Shown in pieces: positions 1 through 8,871 of a stretch of 64,000 nt of DNA; position 1 is the first letter of the stretch, and each line of letters starts with the position of its first letter. The notes beneath the pieces are model-generated. The model worked only from the letters and a program-made list of their open reading frames with translations, was not told the origin of the DNA and did not search any database. This stretch comes from an uncultured Oscillospiraceae bacterium (GTDB lineage: Bacteria > Bacillota > Clostridia > Oscillospirales > Acutalibacteraceae): NCBI GenBank assembly GCA_959596515.1, contig CAUFXR010000001.1, positions 1 through 64,000 of the forward strand, written 5' to 3'. The position numbers were made by a program, and so were the translations under genes.

Positions 1-7
1 CAAAACC

Positions 8-1372
8 TTAGTAATCACTGCGGCTGCCCTCCATAGCGGTAAAACGCATAAACTCGCCCTGCCAATGGAGCTGAACGGTTCTCGCCTCGCCGTGGCGGTT
101 TTTCGCCACAATACACTCACCGCTGTTTTTGTCGTCGCTGGGGGCGCCGTCGGTATTGTAGTAATCCGGCCGGTATAAAAACAAAACGATGTCCGCGTCC
201 TGCTCGATGGAACCGGAATCTCTCAGGTCGGAAAGCACCGGGCGATGCTCCGTGCGCTGCTCGCTGGCACGGGACAGCTGAGACAGGGTAATCACCGGCA
301 CATTGATTTCCTTGGCCATGATTTTTAAATTTCTGGTAATTTCAGAAATTTCCTGCACCCGGTTGTCGATCCGCTTAGCCCCGGACATCAGCTGCAGATA
401 GTCGATGATCACCAGATCCACGTCTTTGAGGCGGCGCAGCTTGGCTTTCATCTCCGGCACGGTGATGCCCGGTGTATCGTCAAAATAGATCTGGGTTTTA
501 GAGAGAATATCCCCCGCCTCAATGAGGCGCACCCATTCTTCCTCGGTAAGTTTACCGGTTCGCAGCTTGGTACCTCCCACCTCACCCTCGGTAGAAAGCA
601 TACGGGAGGCGAGCTGCTCTTTGGTCATTTCCAGTGAGAAAAAGGCCACTTTTTTCTTTTCCTTTACCGCCACATGATTGGCGATATTCAAGGCGAAGCT
701 GGTCTTTCCCATGCCGGGACGAGCGGCCAGCAGAATCAGGTCAGAGCGATTTAAACCGGTGATAGTGTCGTCCAAATCCCGGATTCCTGTGGAAATGCTC
801 CTGTACTGGTCGCTGTCTGGGGAATTAAGCAGATCCAACCGGTCAAAAGTCTCGATGATGACCTCGTTAATTCTTTGCAGTCCCTGCATATTTTTCCCCC
901 GCCGGATATCGAAAATCCGCTGTTCCGCCGAATCCAGCAGGGTAGAAGCGTCGTCGCTTCCCTCGGCGGCCTCCTCCAGGATATCCCGGGCAGCGGTGAT
1001 CAGGGTGCGGATGTCGTATTTATCCCGGACGATACCGGCGTAAGTCTCTACATTGGAAATCGAAGGCACGATCTGAGCCAGCTGTAAAAGATAGGTCTTC
1101 CCGTTCACCTGATCAAAAGCAGGGTTCTGCTTCAGCTTGTCCAGTACCGTGACAAAATCCACCGGCTGGCCCATGGTGAACATTTCCAGCATAGCATCGT
1201 AGATCATCCGGTGGTTGGAAAGATGAAAGTATTCAGTTCTTGGAAGGATCTCCGCGATCCGATCCAAGCAGGATGAATCCAGCAGAACCGCTCCCAAAAC
1301 AGACTGCTCCGCCTCTGGGCTATAAGGTAGATTCAATCCGTCATAACCAGAGGTCACTGAAATATCAGCCAT
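8..1372 (-). CDS. dnaB: Replicative DNA helicase DnaB
   Basis: Hexameric 5'-3' helicase that unwinds the chromosome at the replication fork and recruits primase. The 454-residue product is full length for the family. An N-terminal DnaB domain begins near EAEQSVLGA (residue ~20), followed by a RecA-like C-terminal domain with Walker A ARPGMGKTS (~residue 218) and Walker B-type VIIDYLQLM (~325). The late SQLSRASEQR and SDLRDSGSIEQDAD blocks are typical of DnaB. The ATG start follows a GAAAGGGGAAAG site. It lies about 70 bases downstream of rplI on the same strand, the usual Firmicutes order gdpP-rplI-dnaB. Identification is by conserved motifs and gene order. The stop codon lies just inside the left edge, so the gene is complete. 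Confidence 0.97.
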   Translation of the reverse strand: MADISVTSGYDGLNLPYSPEAEQSVLGAVLLDSSCLDRIAEILPRTEYFHLSNHRMIYDAMLEMFTMGQPVDFVTVLDKLKQNPAFDQVNGKTYLLQLAQIVPSISNVETYAGIVRDKYDIRTLITAARDILEEAAEGSDDASTLLDSAEQRIFDIRRGKNMQGLQRINEVIIETFDRLDLLNSPDSDQYRSISTGIRDLDDTITGLNRSDLILLAARPGMGKTSFALNIANHVAVKEKKKVAFFSLEMTKEQLASRMLSTEGEVGGTKLRTGKLTEEEWVRLIEAGDILSKTQIYFDDTPGITVPEMKAKLRRLKDVDLVIIDYLQLMSGAKRIDNRVQEISEITRNLKIMAKEINVPVITLSQLSRASEQRTEHRPVLSDLRDSGSIEQDADIVLFLYRPDYYNTDGAPSDDKNSGECIVAKNRHGEARTVQLHWQGEFMRFTAMEGSRSDY

Positions 1373-1443
1373 ATGCTTTCCCCTTTCTTTGATGGAAAAA
1401 GGACGGATATCTCCTATCCGTCCCGATCAGCCTCCAGAAGCGC

Positions 1444-1890
1444 TTAAGCCTCCGTTACCACCACGTACACCTTAGCGCTGATGCCGGTATAAAGCTTAAC
1501 CTCGCAGTGGTAGGTGCCAAACGCCTTAATATCATTATCAAGCTCGATTTTTCGCTTATCCACATCCACACCGAACTGTTTTTTCAATTCTTCGGCGATT
1601 TCCTTGGCGGTAACAGAACCAAACAGCCGGCCGCCTTGGCCAGCTTTCGCGGTCATTTTGATTGTCTTTTCGTCGATTTTTTTCGCAGCCTCAGTGGCGT
1701 TTGCCTTATCCACCTCAATCTTATGCTGCTTAGAGGCCTCGGCGTTCTTCAACTCATTCATCGCCTGGGCGTTCGCTTCTCTGGCCAACTTTCTGGGAAT
1801 CAGGTAATTTCTGGCGTAGCCGTCGGAAGCGTTCACCAGTTCTCCCTTTTTCCCGGTGCCCTTGACATCGGCCAATAAAATCACTTTCAT
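1444..1890 (-). CDS. rplI: 50S ribosomal protein L9
   Basis: Ribosomal large-subunit protein that binds 23S rRNA domain V and helps frame maintenance. The N-terminal [19 protein letters not shown] block with the downstream [12 protein letters not shown] is the L9 signature; a long charged helix (residues ~40-75) and a C-terminal domain follow. I chose the ATG at 1890 (MKVILL) rather than the ATG at 1899, because AGGAG stands eight bases before it and the 148-residue length fits the family. The gene lies 18 bases after the GdpP-like gene and upstream of dnaB, so the three are probably co-transcribed. Confidence 0.97.
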   Translation of the reverse strand: MKVILLADVKGTGKKGELVNASDGYARNYLIPRKLAREANAQAMNELKNAEASKQHKIEVDKANATEAAKKIDEKTIKMTAKAGQGGRLFGSVTAKEIAEELKKQFGVDVDKRKIELDNDIKAFGTYHCEVKLYTGISAKVYVVVTEA

Positions 1891-1908
1891 AATATTCACT
1901 CCTGCGCT

Positions 1909-3873
1909 TTATAGATTTTCTTTATGTATTTGGGTCTCATTCAAAATCTCGATCAGTCGCTCCCGCACGTCCGCGATCGTAGTATCCTTGAGCTGGGCTC
2001 CCGCCATGGTCTGATGGCCTCCGCCCCCCATTTTTTCCATCACTACCTGGACATTGACCGCGCCTAAAGAACGGGCGGAAATATTTACTGTACCAGCAGA
2101 TGGGTACATGACAAAAGAAGCGTTGACTCCCTGGACCCCCAGCAGCTCATCCGCCGCCTGGGCCGAAACGATCCGGATATCCGGACAATCTTCGTCAGCC
2201 ACGGTGACGGCACAGCTGTTATAGATTTCCGCGTTGGAAACCAACTGATATTTGGCCCGATAGGTATCGATAGAATTGGAAAACAGACGTTTGACCTCAA
2301 CGGTATCGGCACCCTTTCTTCTCAGGAACGCCGCCGCCTCAAAGGTCCGCACGCCGGTTTTCAGCACAAAGTTTTTGGTATCCAGGGTAATACCGGCAAG
2401 CAGGGCGTCAGCCTCCAGCCTGCCAATAGCGTTCTCGCCCAGGTACTGAACCAGCTCTGTCACCATTTCAGACGCTGAACTGGCGTAAGGCTCGTGGTAA
2501 AAGATAATAGCGTTCTCGATATGCTTCACCATCATTCGATGATGATCAATCACTACTGTTCGCTTGCTGTATTTATACAAATCCCTGCTTTCCACAAAGC
2601 TTTCGGAATGGGTATCCACAATAATCAGCAAAGAACGGTCGGTAATCAGGGAAAGGGCTTCTCTAGGAGATAAAAACAACCCGGTGTTACCCGCCTTTTC
2701 CACACTCTCTACCAAAGCGCCCGCCAGGGTCTGCTCCCGGTTCAGCACCACATAGCAGGGCTTTTCCTGTCCCTTGGTAATGGCACTCCACAAACCGATG
2801 GAGGCGCCCACGCTGTCCAGATCGGAAAACTGATGTCCCATGACGAATACACAGTCGCTGTTTTTGATGTTGTCCGCCAGAGTCAGAGCGATAACCCGGG
2901 AGCGCACCTTATCGTGCCGTTCCACACCCTTGGAAACGCCTCCAAAAAACTCGAAGGTGTTCCCATTTTTAATGGCCACCTGGTCTCCGCCTCGGCCCAG
3001 AGCCATATCCAGGGCCTTCCGGGACCAATTTTCATCCTCAGCCAAACTTTTTCCGCCTCGGCCCACGCCGATGGAAATGGTGGCGTACCGGTGCTCATCC
3101 AGCTTAATATTTCTGATCTCGTCTAAGATCGTGAACTTTTCTTCCACAAACCGACGCAGGTGCCGCTCCTCCATTACCATCAGGTAACGGCCGCCGCTAA
3201 GCTTTTTATAAAAGCCGCTGGTAGACGAAACCCACTTTTGCAGGGTTTTTTCCACCATAGCTACCAGCTGAGTACCCTGGCCGTCGCTGGCGTCTTTCAG
3301 AAGTTCCTCCCGGTTATCAAACATAATGGTAGCAACCGCCGGGCGGCTGTCCAGAAATTCTCTTACCGTGTCCTTAAAATAGGTGTCCTCAATAAAATAT
3401 AAAACGCAGCTGGTTCTCAGCTTCACCGCATAGACCGTGTATTTCAACCCATTATAGGTAATATTGGTGCCGTTTCCCTTTACAATATCCTGAAGTCGGA
3501 CTCCAGAGGTAAAGGCGGTAATACTTTCCCCGATACAATCCCTATTTTCACAGAGCATCTCTTTGAACAGGCTGTTGCTCCAAACCAGCTCGTCATATTT
3601 TCCAGTGATTGCCACTGGGAACGATAACTTGGAAAGATAGCTTTCCTGATCCCGATCAAAGGATTTAAAGGCGCTGCGGAGCACGGTCTGAGCGTAGGAA
3701 CGAAACCGGATCACACCAATTAGCACCACTGCTCCGGAGACTAAGGTCAGGGCGGCAAACAGATAAAACACGCTACGGCTGGTGGTAAAATAGCTGATGA
3801 ACGTCATAGCCAGCATAGCCGCGGTGATAATCATATAATAAGGGGAAGCCGCCCATACCCTTCTCTTTTTCAA
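1909..3873 (-). CDS. gdpP: GdpP-type cyclic-di-AMP phosphodiesterase (DHH family)
   Basis: Membrane protein expected to hydrolyse c-di-AMP to pApA and so tune cell-wall and potassium homeostasis. Two hydrophobic segments lie in the first ~60 residues, followed by a PAS-like region, a degenerate GGDEF region (residues ~170-300), a DHH domain (VIDHHRMM at ~420, with DTHSES upstream), and a C-terminal DHHA1 domain ending with the GGGGHQTMAGAQ motif. The 654-residue length matches GdpP. The start is TTG at 3873 behind AAAAGGAGGG. The neighbours rplI and dnaB give the classical Firmicutes order. Function is assigned from domain order; activity is inferred. Confidence 0.93.
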   Translation of the reverse strand: MKKRRVWAASPYYMIITAAMLAMTFISYFTTSRSVFYLFAALTLVSGAVVLIGVIRFRSYAQTVLRSAFKSFDRDQESYLSKLSFPVAITGKYDELVWSNSLFKEMLCENRDCIGESITAFTSGVRLQDIVKGNGTNITYNGLKYTVYAVKLRTSCVLYFIEDTYFKDTVREFLDSRPAVATIMFDNREELLKDASDGQGTQLVAMVEKTLQKWVSSTSGFYKKLSGGRYLMVMEERHLRRFVEEKFTILDEIRNIKLDEHRYATISIGVGRGGKSLAEDENWSRKALDMALGRGGDQVAIKNGNTFEFFGGVSKGVERHDKVRSRVIALTLADNIKNSDCVFVMGHQFSDLDSVGASIGLWSAITKGQEKPCYVVLNREQTLAGALVESVEKAGNTGLFLSPREALSLITDRSLLIIVDTHSESFVESRDLYKYSKRTVVIDHHRMMVKHIENAIIFYHEPYASSASEMVTELVQYLGENAIGRLEADALLAGITLDTKNFVLKTGVRTFEAAAFLRRKGADTVEVKRLFSNSIDTYRAKYQLVSNAEIYNSCAVTVADEDCPDIRIVSAQAADELLGVQGVNASFVMYPSAGTVNISARSLGAVNVQVVMEKMGGGGHQTMAGAQLKDTTIADVRERLIEILNETQIHKENL

Positions 3874-4021
3874 AAGCGTCGCCCTCCTTTTAGAGCGTAG
3901 TAGTCAAGTTCCGTTCCGACAACCGCGGAGCTCCCAAAAAGCCCGAACTTAGTGCCGTTTTTTGTTCCCAAGAGATTCTGAAGCCACAACCAGCGCATGT
4001 GCCCTTTTCTTTTGGTCCGAC

Positions 4022-6082
4022 TTAAACCTCCATGATGATTGGCAAAATCATCGGGGTCCGTCTGGTCCGATCATACAGAAGCTTTCCTAAATCGTCCTTC
4101 ACTTTATTCTTGATCACGCCCCATTCATGGACGTTATGATCAGCGCAGCTTTCAAAGACGGAAACAATCTGCCGCTTAATGTCATCCATCAAAGGTTCCG
4201 ACTCCCGCACGTAAACAAACCCTCGGGATACGATATCCGGCCCGGCGATCACATGGCCGTCGCTGGAATCGATGGTGGCCACCACCACGATCAGGCCATC
4301 CTGGCCCAAATGTTTCCGATCCCGAAGCACAATGCTGCCCACATCGCCTACGCCTAAGCCGTCCACCAGAACACGTCCGGCGGGAACCGACGCCAGGGGA
4401 TGCATAAAGTCCTCATTGATCTCCACCACGTCGCCGATATCGCCGATATAAATATTCTGCTTGGGAATTCCCATGCTTTCCGCCAGCTGGGCGTGTTTAT
4501 GCAGATGCTTCTGCTCACCGTGAACCGGAATAAAATATTTCGGTTTGGTCAGGCCCTGCATCAGCTTCAGTTCTTCCTGGCAGGCGTGGCCGGAGACATG
4601 GACCTCATACATAGACTCGTACACCACGTCGCATCCCCGCTTCATCAGCTCGTTGACCACGTTGCCTACGGTCTTTTCATTCCCCGGAATAGGCCGTGCG
4701 GAGATGATAACGAAGTCATCGGGGCCTACTTCCACCTTACGGTGATCAGAGGTCGCCATACGGGCCAGGGCTGACATTGGTTCTCCCTGGCTGCCGGTGG
4801 TAATCAGCACAATCTGATCCTTGGCGTACCGGTTGATTAAGTCGATATCTATAATTACGCTTTCCGGAACATCCATATAACCGAGCTCATTGGCAATGGA
4901 CACATAATTCAGCATACTGCGGCCGGAAAACGCCACTTTTCTGCCATGGCGCTGGGCGCAATGGATGATCTGCTGGATCCGGTTGATATTGGAGGCGAAA
5001 GAAGCCACGATGATCCGCTTATTTTCCGCCTTTACAAACAGATTCTCAAAAGAATCAGCTACTTTTCGCTCAGTCATGGTGTAGCCGGGACGTTCCGCAT
5101 TGGTGGATTCGGACAGCAGGGCCAGCACTCCCTCTTTGCCCAGCTCGGCGAACCGGCCCAAGTCGATCATTTCTCCCTGGGGAGGGGTACAGTCGATCTT
5201 AAAGTCTCCGGTGTGTACAACGGTGCCCGCCGGAGAATGGATCGCGACCGCCACCGCGTCGGGAATGGAATGGTTCACGTGGATCAGCTCCACTTCCATA
5301 CATCCCAGTTTCACCCGGTCCCCGGGCTTTACGATGTTCAGCTTGGCCTTTCCGAGCAGATTATGCTCCTTCAATTTTCCGCTCACCAGACCAATGGTCA
5401 GAGGAGTGCCGTAAATCGGCACGTTAAAGGTCTTCAGCAGATAAGGAATCGCGCCGATATGGTCCTCATGGCCGTGAGTGATTACCAGTCCCTTGATCTT
5501 GTCCTTGTTTCGCTCCACATAGGAGAAATCCGGAATCACCAGGTCTATGCCCAGCATATCTCCATCTGGGAAAGTCATGCCGCAGTCTAACAGGAACATA
5601 TCCTTACCGCACTCAAACAGGGTAATATTTTTCCCGATTTCGTTCAGGCCGCCGAGAAACGTCACCTTAATCGATGGTTTGACTGATTTCTTCTGTCCCC
5701 GCTTGGTGGTGTGGGCCGTCGTTTTTCCTGTTTTTTTTGTCTCCGCCGCGGACTTCGCCGCGCTTTTCTTTGTCGGCGTCTCCTTTTTTCCTCCGGCTGT
5801 TTTAGGCGCTTCCTTCTTCGCCGCCTTCGCTCCAGACTTTGCCGTACTTTTAGCAGTTTTTGAACCTGCTGTTTTCTTTCGCTGCTGCGGCTCCTTGCGA
5901 GCAGTCACCTTCTCAAACAGTTTGGTTTCCGCCGCGTTAGCCTCCGGCATAGGAATCGGTTCCTTCGCCGTGGATAGGGACTGGTCGGCCTGCTTGCCGA
6001 TCTGGTTCCTCGCAGACTGCCGCTTAATTCCGGAAATCGGCTTCGTCGCTCCCAGCTTTATTCTTTTTTCATTTAAACTCAC
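4022..6082 (-). CDS. rnj: Ribonuclease J with a long basic N-terminal extension
   Basis: Metallo-beta-lactamase/beta-CASP ribonuclease with 5'-3' exo- and endonuclease activity in mRNA turnover. The catalytic HGHEDHIGAIPYLL motif, HTGDFKID, the beta-CASP region and the late HVSGHACQEELK and PVHGEQKHL blocks identify the family. The enzyme core begins near KVTFLGGLNEIGKN, about 140 residues in. Before it lies a low-complexity extension rich in Lys, Ala, Thr and Ser with repeated KSAAKSA/AKKEAPK-like runs, probably disordered and perhaps RNA- or partner-binding. I chose GTG at 6082 (V-SLNEKR), with GGAGG seven bases upstream; an upstream ATG at 6172 would add 30 residues with no ribosome site. 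Whether it is RNase J1 or J2 cannot be told. Confidence 0.93.
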   Translation of the reverse strand: MSLNEKRIKLGATKPISGIKRQSARNQIGKQADQSLSTAKEPIPMPEANAAETKLFEKVTARKEPQQRKKTAGSKTAKSTAKSGAKAAKKEAPKTAGGKKETPTKKSAAKSAAETKKTGKTTAHTTKRGQKKSVKPSIKVTFLGGLNEIGKNITLFECGKDMFLLDCGMTFPDGDMLGIDLVIPDFSYVERNKDKIKGLVITHGHEDHIGAIPYLLKTFNVPIYGTPLTIGLVSGKLKEHNLLGKAKLNIVKPGDRVKLGCMEVELIHVNHSIPDAVAVAIHSPAGTVVHTGDFKIDCTPPQGEMIDLGRFAELGKEGVLALLSESTNAERPGYTMTERKVADSFENLFVKAENKRIIVASFASNINRIQQIIHCAQRHGRKVAFSGRSMLNYVSIANELGYMDVPESVIIDIDLINRYAKDQIVLITTGSQGEPMSALARMATSDHRKVEVGPDDFVIISARPIPGNEKTVGNVVNELMKRGCDVVYESMYEVHVSGHACQEELKLMQGLTKPKYFIPVHGEQKHLHKHAQLAESMGIPKQNIYIGDIGDVVEINEDFMHPLASVPAGRVLVDGLGVGDVGSIVLRDRKHLGQDGLIVVVATIDSSDGHVIAGPDIVSRGFVYVRESEPLMDDIKRQIVSVFESCADHNVHEWGVIKNKVKDDLGKLLYDRTRRTPMILPIIMEV

Positions 6083-6592
6083 AAAATAACCTCCATTAAT
6101 TGTTTGCGATGCGGTTTTCCTTTCGGCCGACAAACGGTGCCACAGCGCGAAAGGCCGCTCTGCTATGTACATTTCAAATTTTATTTATGACGAAAACGAT
6201 CTTACCAAATCCCGCGCCACTCTCCGGCGTTTCTTCTGAATGATACGCTAATCACTGGGAAATACTAGCGGCGTGTGACGGCAGCCACTATTTTCCCTTT
6301 CCGAACACAAATATTATGTTTATTGTACCCTTACTTCCCTTTACTGTCAAGTTATGACCCTACCCACACCGCATCAAACATCTTTCTGTTAGCATGGCCC
6401 ATCCCGGGGTTTCTTAATCAAATCAACCCTTTGCGCTTAAATTTATTCTTGTAATTCACAGAAAATTCAGAAAAACCTGGTAAAAATTTTACTGGCTTTC
6501 TATTGAAATCTATACTAAAAAAGTGTATATTTAAAATGAACATAAAATCATAATGTATGATATAGTTTTATACAAAGAAAAAGGTGATAACT
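6083..6592. other. Divergent intergenic region between rnj and the cysteine desulfurase gene
   Basis: This stretch separates two divergent genes. No open frame in it looks coding. The right third is AT-rich and holds a good promoter for the cysteine desulfurase gene (listed separately). The left part has no clear conserved element that I can see. Confidence 0.6.
6503..6531 (+). promoter_or_regulatory. Sigma-A-type promoter with an internal palindrome, upstream of cysteine desulfurase
   Basis: TTGAAA (6503-6508) and TATATT (6526-6531) are separated by 17 bases. The spacer and -10 box are spanned by TATAC-taaaaaag-TGTATA (6511-6529), an imperfect palindrome where a repressor could sit. The start codon is about 60 bases downstream. 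The promoter is read from the sequence; the operator is inference. Confidence 0.55.
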
Positions 6593-7798
6593 TTGGCACG
6601 TTTTGTTTACGCAGATAATTCAGCTACTACCGCGGTATCTCAGCCCGTGCTAGAAGCCATGCTTCCTTATTATAGAGAGCGCTATGGCAATCCCTCCAGC
6701 CTGTATTCCGTGGGTCGGGACGCCAAAAAAGCGGTGGAAACCGCCCGAGAGGACATCGCCCGCTGTTTTAACGCCGACCCCAGTGAGATTTTCTTTACCT
6801 CCGGCGGCAGTGAGTCTGACAACTGGGCCATTAAGGGCGTTGCCCATGAAATGGCAAAAAAAGGGAAAAAACATATTATCAGCTCCCGGTTTGAGCATCA
6901 CGCGGTGCTCCACTCTCTGGAAGCCTTGAAAAAAGAAGGCTTTGAGATCACCCTCTTGGAAGTCCACAGTGACGGTATTGTCCGTCCCGAGGAGCTGGAG
7001 GCGGCGATTCGGGAGGACACCGCTTTGGTAACCATTATGTACGCCAACAACGAGATCGGTACCATTCAGCCTATTTCCGAGCTGGCGGCGGTGTGCAAAA
7101 AGCATAAGGTTTTGTTCCACACTGACGCGGTTCAGGCGGTAGGCAATGTGCCCATCGACGTCAAAGCGCAAAACATCGATCTTATGTCCTTTACCGGCCA
7201 TAAAATTCACGGTCCCAAGGGCTGCGGTGCCTTGTATATCCGCAAAGGTGTTCGCCTTCAGAATTTGATCGACGGCGGCGCTCAGGAAAGAAGCCGTCGG
7301 GCCGGTACAGAAAATACCGCGGGTATCGTAGGTCTGGCCGCAGCGGTAAAGGAAGCCACAAGGGATATTCCCGGCAGAGTCGCCCGGCTGACAAAGCTAC
7401 GGGACAAGCTGATCGCCGGCGCTTCCAAGATCGATCGTGCCCATTTAAACGGTCATCCCACGAAACGTATGGCCGGCAACTTCAACATGTGCTTCGAGGG
7501 AATCGAGGGAGAATCCCTTCTGCTGAGTCTCGACCTGAAAGGGGTTTGCGGTTCCTCCGGTTCCGCCTGCACCTCCGGCTCTCTGGATCCCAGCCATGTG
7601 CTGCTGTCCTTGGGGATTCCTCATGAGATCGCCCACGGTTCTCTGCGGCTCACTCTGAGCGATGAGAACACGGAAGAGGATGTGGATTATATCTTAGAGG
7701 TTCTTCCTCCTATCGTAGAACGCCTCAGAAGCATGTCTCCTCTGTGGGAACGAATTCAAAAGGAAAACAGACCTCCCTTCCAGTTCCAGAACGAGTGA
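6593..7798 (+). CDS. Cysteine desulfurase (NifS/IscS family)
   Basis: PLP enzyme that takes sulfur from cysteine as an enzyme persulfide and passes it to the Fe-S scaffold encoded next. [10 protein letters not shown] opens the fold, [12 protein letters not shown] (~residue 200) carries the PLP lysine, and [16 protein letters not shown] (~320) carries the catalytic cysteine on the long loop seen in NifS/IscS (group I) enzymes. Length is about 401 residues. The start is taken as TTG at 6593, six bases after AAGGTG; the GTG at 6584 overlaps that site. The next gene, 355 bases on, is the U-type scaffold, so the pair forms a minimal ISC/NIF-type assembly route. No IscR/Rrf2 regulator gene is adjacent. 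Confidence 0.93.
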   Translation: MARFVYADNSATTAVSQPVLEAMLPYYRERYGNPSSLYSVGRDAKKAVETAREDIARCFNADPSEIFFTSGGSESDNWAIKGVAHEMAKKGKKHIISSRFEHHAVLHSLEALKKEGFEITLLEVHSDGIVRPEELEAAIREDTALVTIMYANNEIGTIQPISELAAVCKKHKVLFHTDAVQAVGNVPIDVKAQNIDLMSFTGHKIHGPKGCGALYIRKGVRLQNLIDGGAQERSRRAGTENTAGIVGLAAAVKEATRDIPGRVARLTKLRDKLIAGASKIDRAHLNGHPTKRMAGNFNMCFEGIEGESLLLSLDLKGVCGSSGSACTSGSLDPSHVLLSLGIPHEIAHGSLRLTLSDENTEEDVDYILEVLPPIVERLRSMSPLWERIQKENRPPFQFQNE

Positions 7799-8153
7799 GC
7801 CGGCAGGATTCCCGGCGCTGAAACCGGCGCTGAAACCGGCGCTCCGGGACTAACCCCTGAGGCTTTTCCCTTGGCCGACAAAGATTTTTTCGCTTTCAAA
7901 ATAAAAGGTTCTTAAAGGCCAGCGACGGAAAACTTCTCGAGTTCCACCCGCTATCCGCCATTTTTTAGAATCTTCGTTTGTCCACGCCTGTTGGCTATCC
8001 CCTGTCAAAAGCGCTGCCGCGGAAAAGGTTGCGATTTCATGGTTTACAGTTGATTCTGTGGATTATTAGGGAAATTTGGTAATTCATTAAAATTTATATA
8101 AAATTATTTATTCTATTATAGAAATTATAGCATCCAGAAAGAAGGAAACATTT
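7799..8153 (+). other. Intergenic region with short direct repeats and AT-rich promoter zone
   Basis: Just after the cysteine desulfurase stop there are three near-identical 12-base units, CCGGCGCTGAAA, from 7812 onward. The last 70 bases before the scaffold gene are very AT-rich and probably hold a promoter, but I cannot settle the -35/-10 pair. No coding frame is supported. Confidence 0.5.
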
Positions 8154-8597
8154 ATGGCATACAGTGAAAAAGTAATGGATCATTTCGCCAATCCGAGAAA
8201 TGTGGGAGAAATTCCGGATGCCGATGGTATCGGTGAGGTAGGGAATCCCACCTGCGGCGATATTATGAAAATGTATCTCAAAATCAAGGACGGCGTCATT
8301 ACCGACGTCAAATTTAAGACCTTCGGTTGCGGCGCCGCCATTGCCACCAGCTCTATGGCCACGGAAATGGTCAAAGGCAAAACCATCGAAGACGCCTTGA
8401 AGCTGACCAACAAGGCGGTTATGGAAGCTCTGGATGGACTTCCGCCTGTAAAGGTCCATTGCTCCGTTTTGGCTGAGCAGGCTATTAAAGCGGCTCTTTC
8501 CGATTACTATACTCGTATCGGGGTGGATCCTCTTCCCATCGTCGGTCCAGTGGCGGAATGTAGCCATGAGGACGGTAGCTGTTCCTGCGGGCTATAA
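8154..8597 (+). CDS. Fe-S cluster assembly scaffold protein (IscU/NifU N-terminal type)
   Basis: Scaffold on which a transient Fe-S cluster is built with sulfur from the upstream desulfurase. The 147-residue protein has the three conserved ligand cysteines: GNPTCGD (~residue 36), TFGCGAAIATSS (~62) and VKVHCSVLAEQA (~103), with the aspartate after the first cysteine typical of U-type proteins. There is no Nfu C-terminal domain; instead a short tail ends in a Cys/His-rich CSHEDGSCSCGL. The ATG follows AGAAGGAA. This is the partner of the gene at 6593. Confidence 0.95.
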   Translation: MAYSEKVMDHFANPRNVGEIPDADGIGEVGNPTCGDIMKMYLKIKDGVITDVKFKTFGCGAAIATSSMATEMVKGKTIEDALKLTNKAVMEALDGLPPVKVHCSVLAEQAIKAALSDYYTRIGVDPLPIVGPVAECSHEDGSCSCGL

Positions 8598-8789
8598 TCA
8601 GAATGATTGGTGTAGCTTTCTTTTCAATATCTTTGCTGGTACTTTCGGTGCGCTTTTTATCTAACGCGTCCCATACTGGTTTTCTATGGAACGCACTCTA
8701 TGCCGGGCCATTTATTTAACGTGCTTTATGCTTGTGCTTTCTATTTAGCGCATCTTATGTGCTGATTAATATTTTCTTTAACAAATTTA

Positions 8790-8818
8790 TTGAAATTAAA
8801 ACGATCCCCCTTTATAAT
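8790..8818 (+). promoter_or_regulatory. Sigma-A promoter of the MATE transporter gene
   Basis: TTGAAA (8790-8795), a 17-base spacer, and a perfect TATAAT (8813-8818). The predicted transcript begins a few bases later, just at the inverted repeat, and the ATG is at 8872. Confidence 0.75.
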
Positions 8819-8822
8819 GAAT

Positions 8823-8848
8823 CTCAAATCCGGATAAATGATTTGAGA
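8823..8848 (+). promoter_or_regulatory. Inverted repeat in the MATE gene leader
   Basis: CTCAAATC and GATTTGAG form perfect 8-base arms around a 9-base loop. The position, at the transcription start and before the GGGGG ribosome site, suits either an operator for a dimeric repressor or a 5' stabilising hairpin. The role is inferred from placement only. Confidence 0.5.
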
Positions 8849-8871
8849 GAAAAAAGGGGGATTTATTTTTT

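Larger units (their letters stand above)
8598..8871 (+). other. Intergenic leader region before the first MATE gene
   Basis: The first ~170 bases are pyrimidine-rich with no gene that I recognise. The right end holds the promoter and hairpin described separately. The region separates the Fe-S scaffold gene from the MATE gene. Confidence 0.5.
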
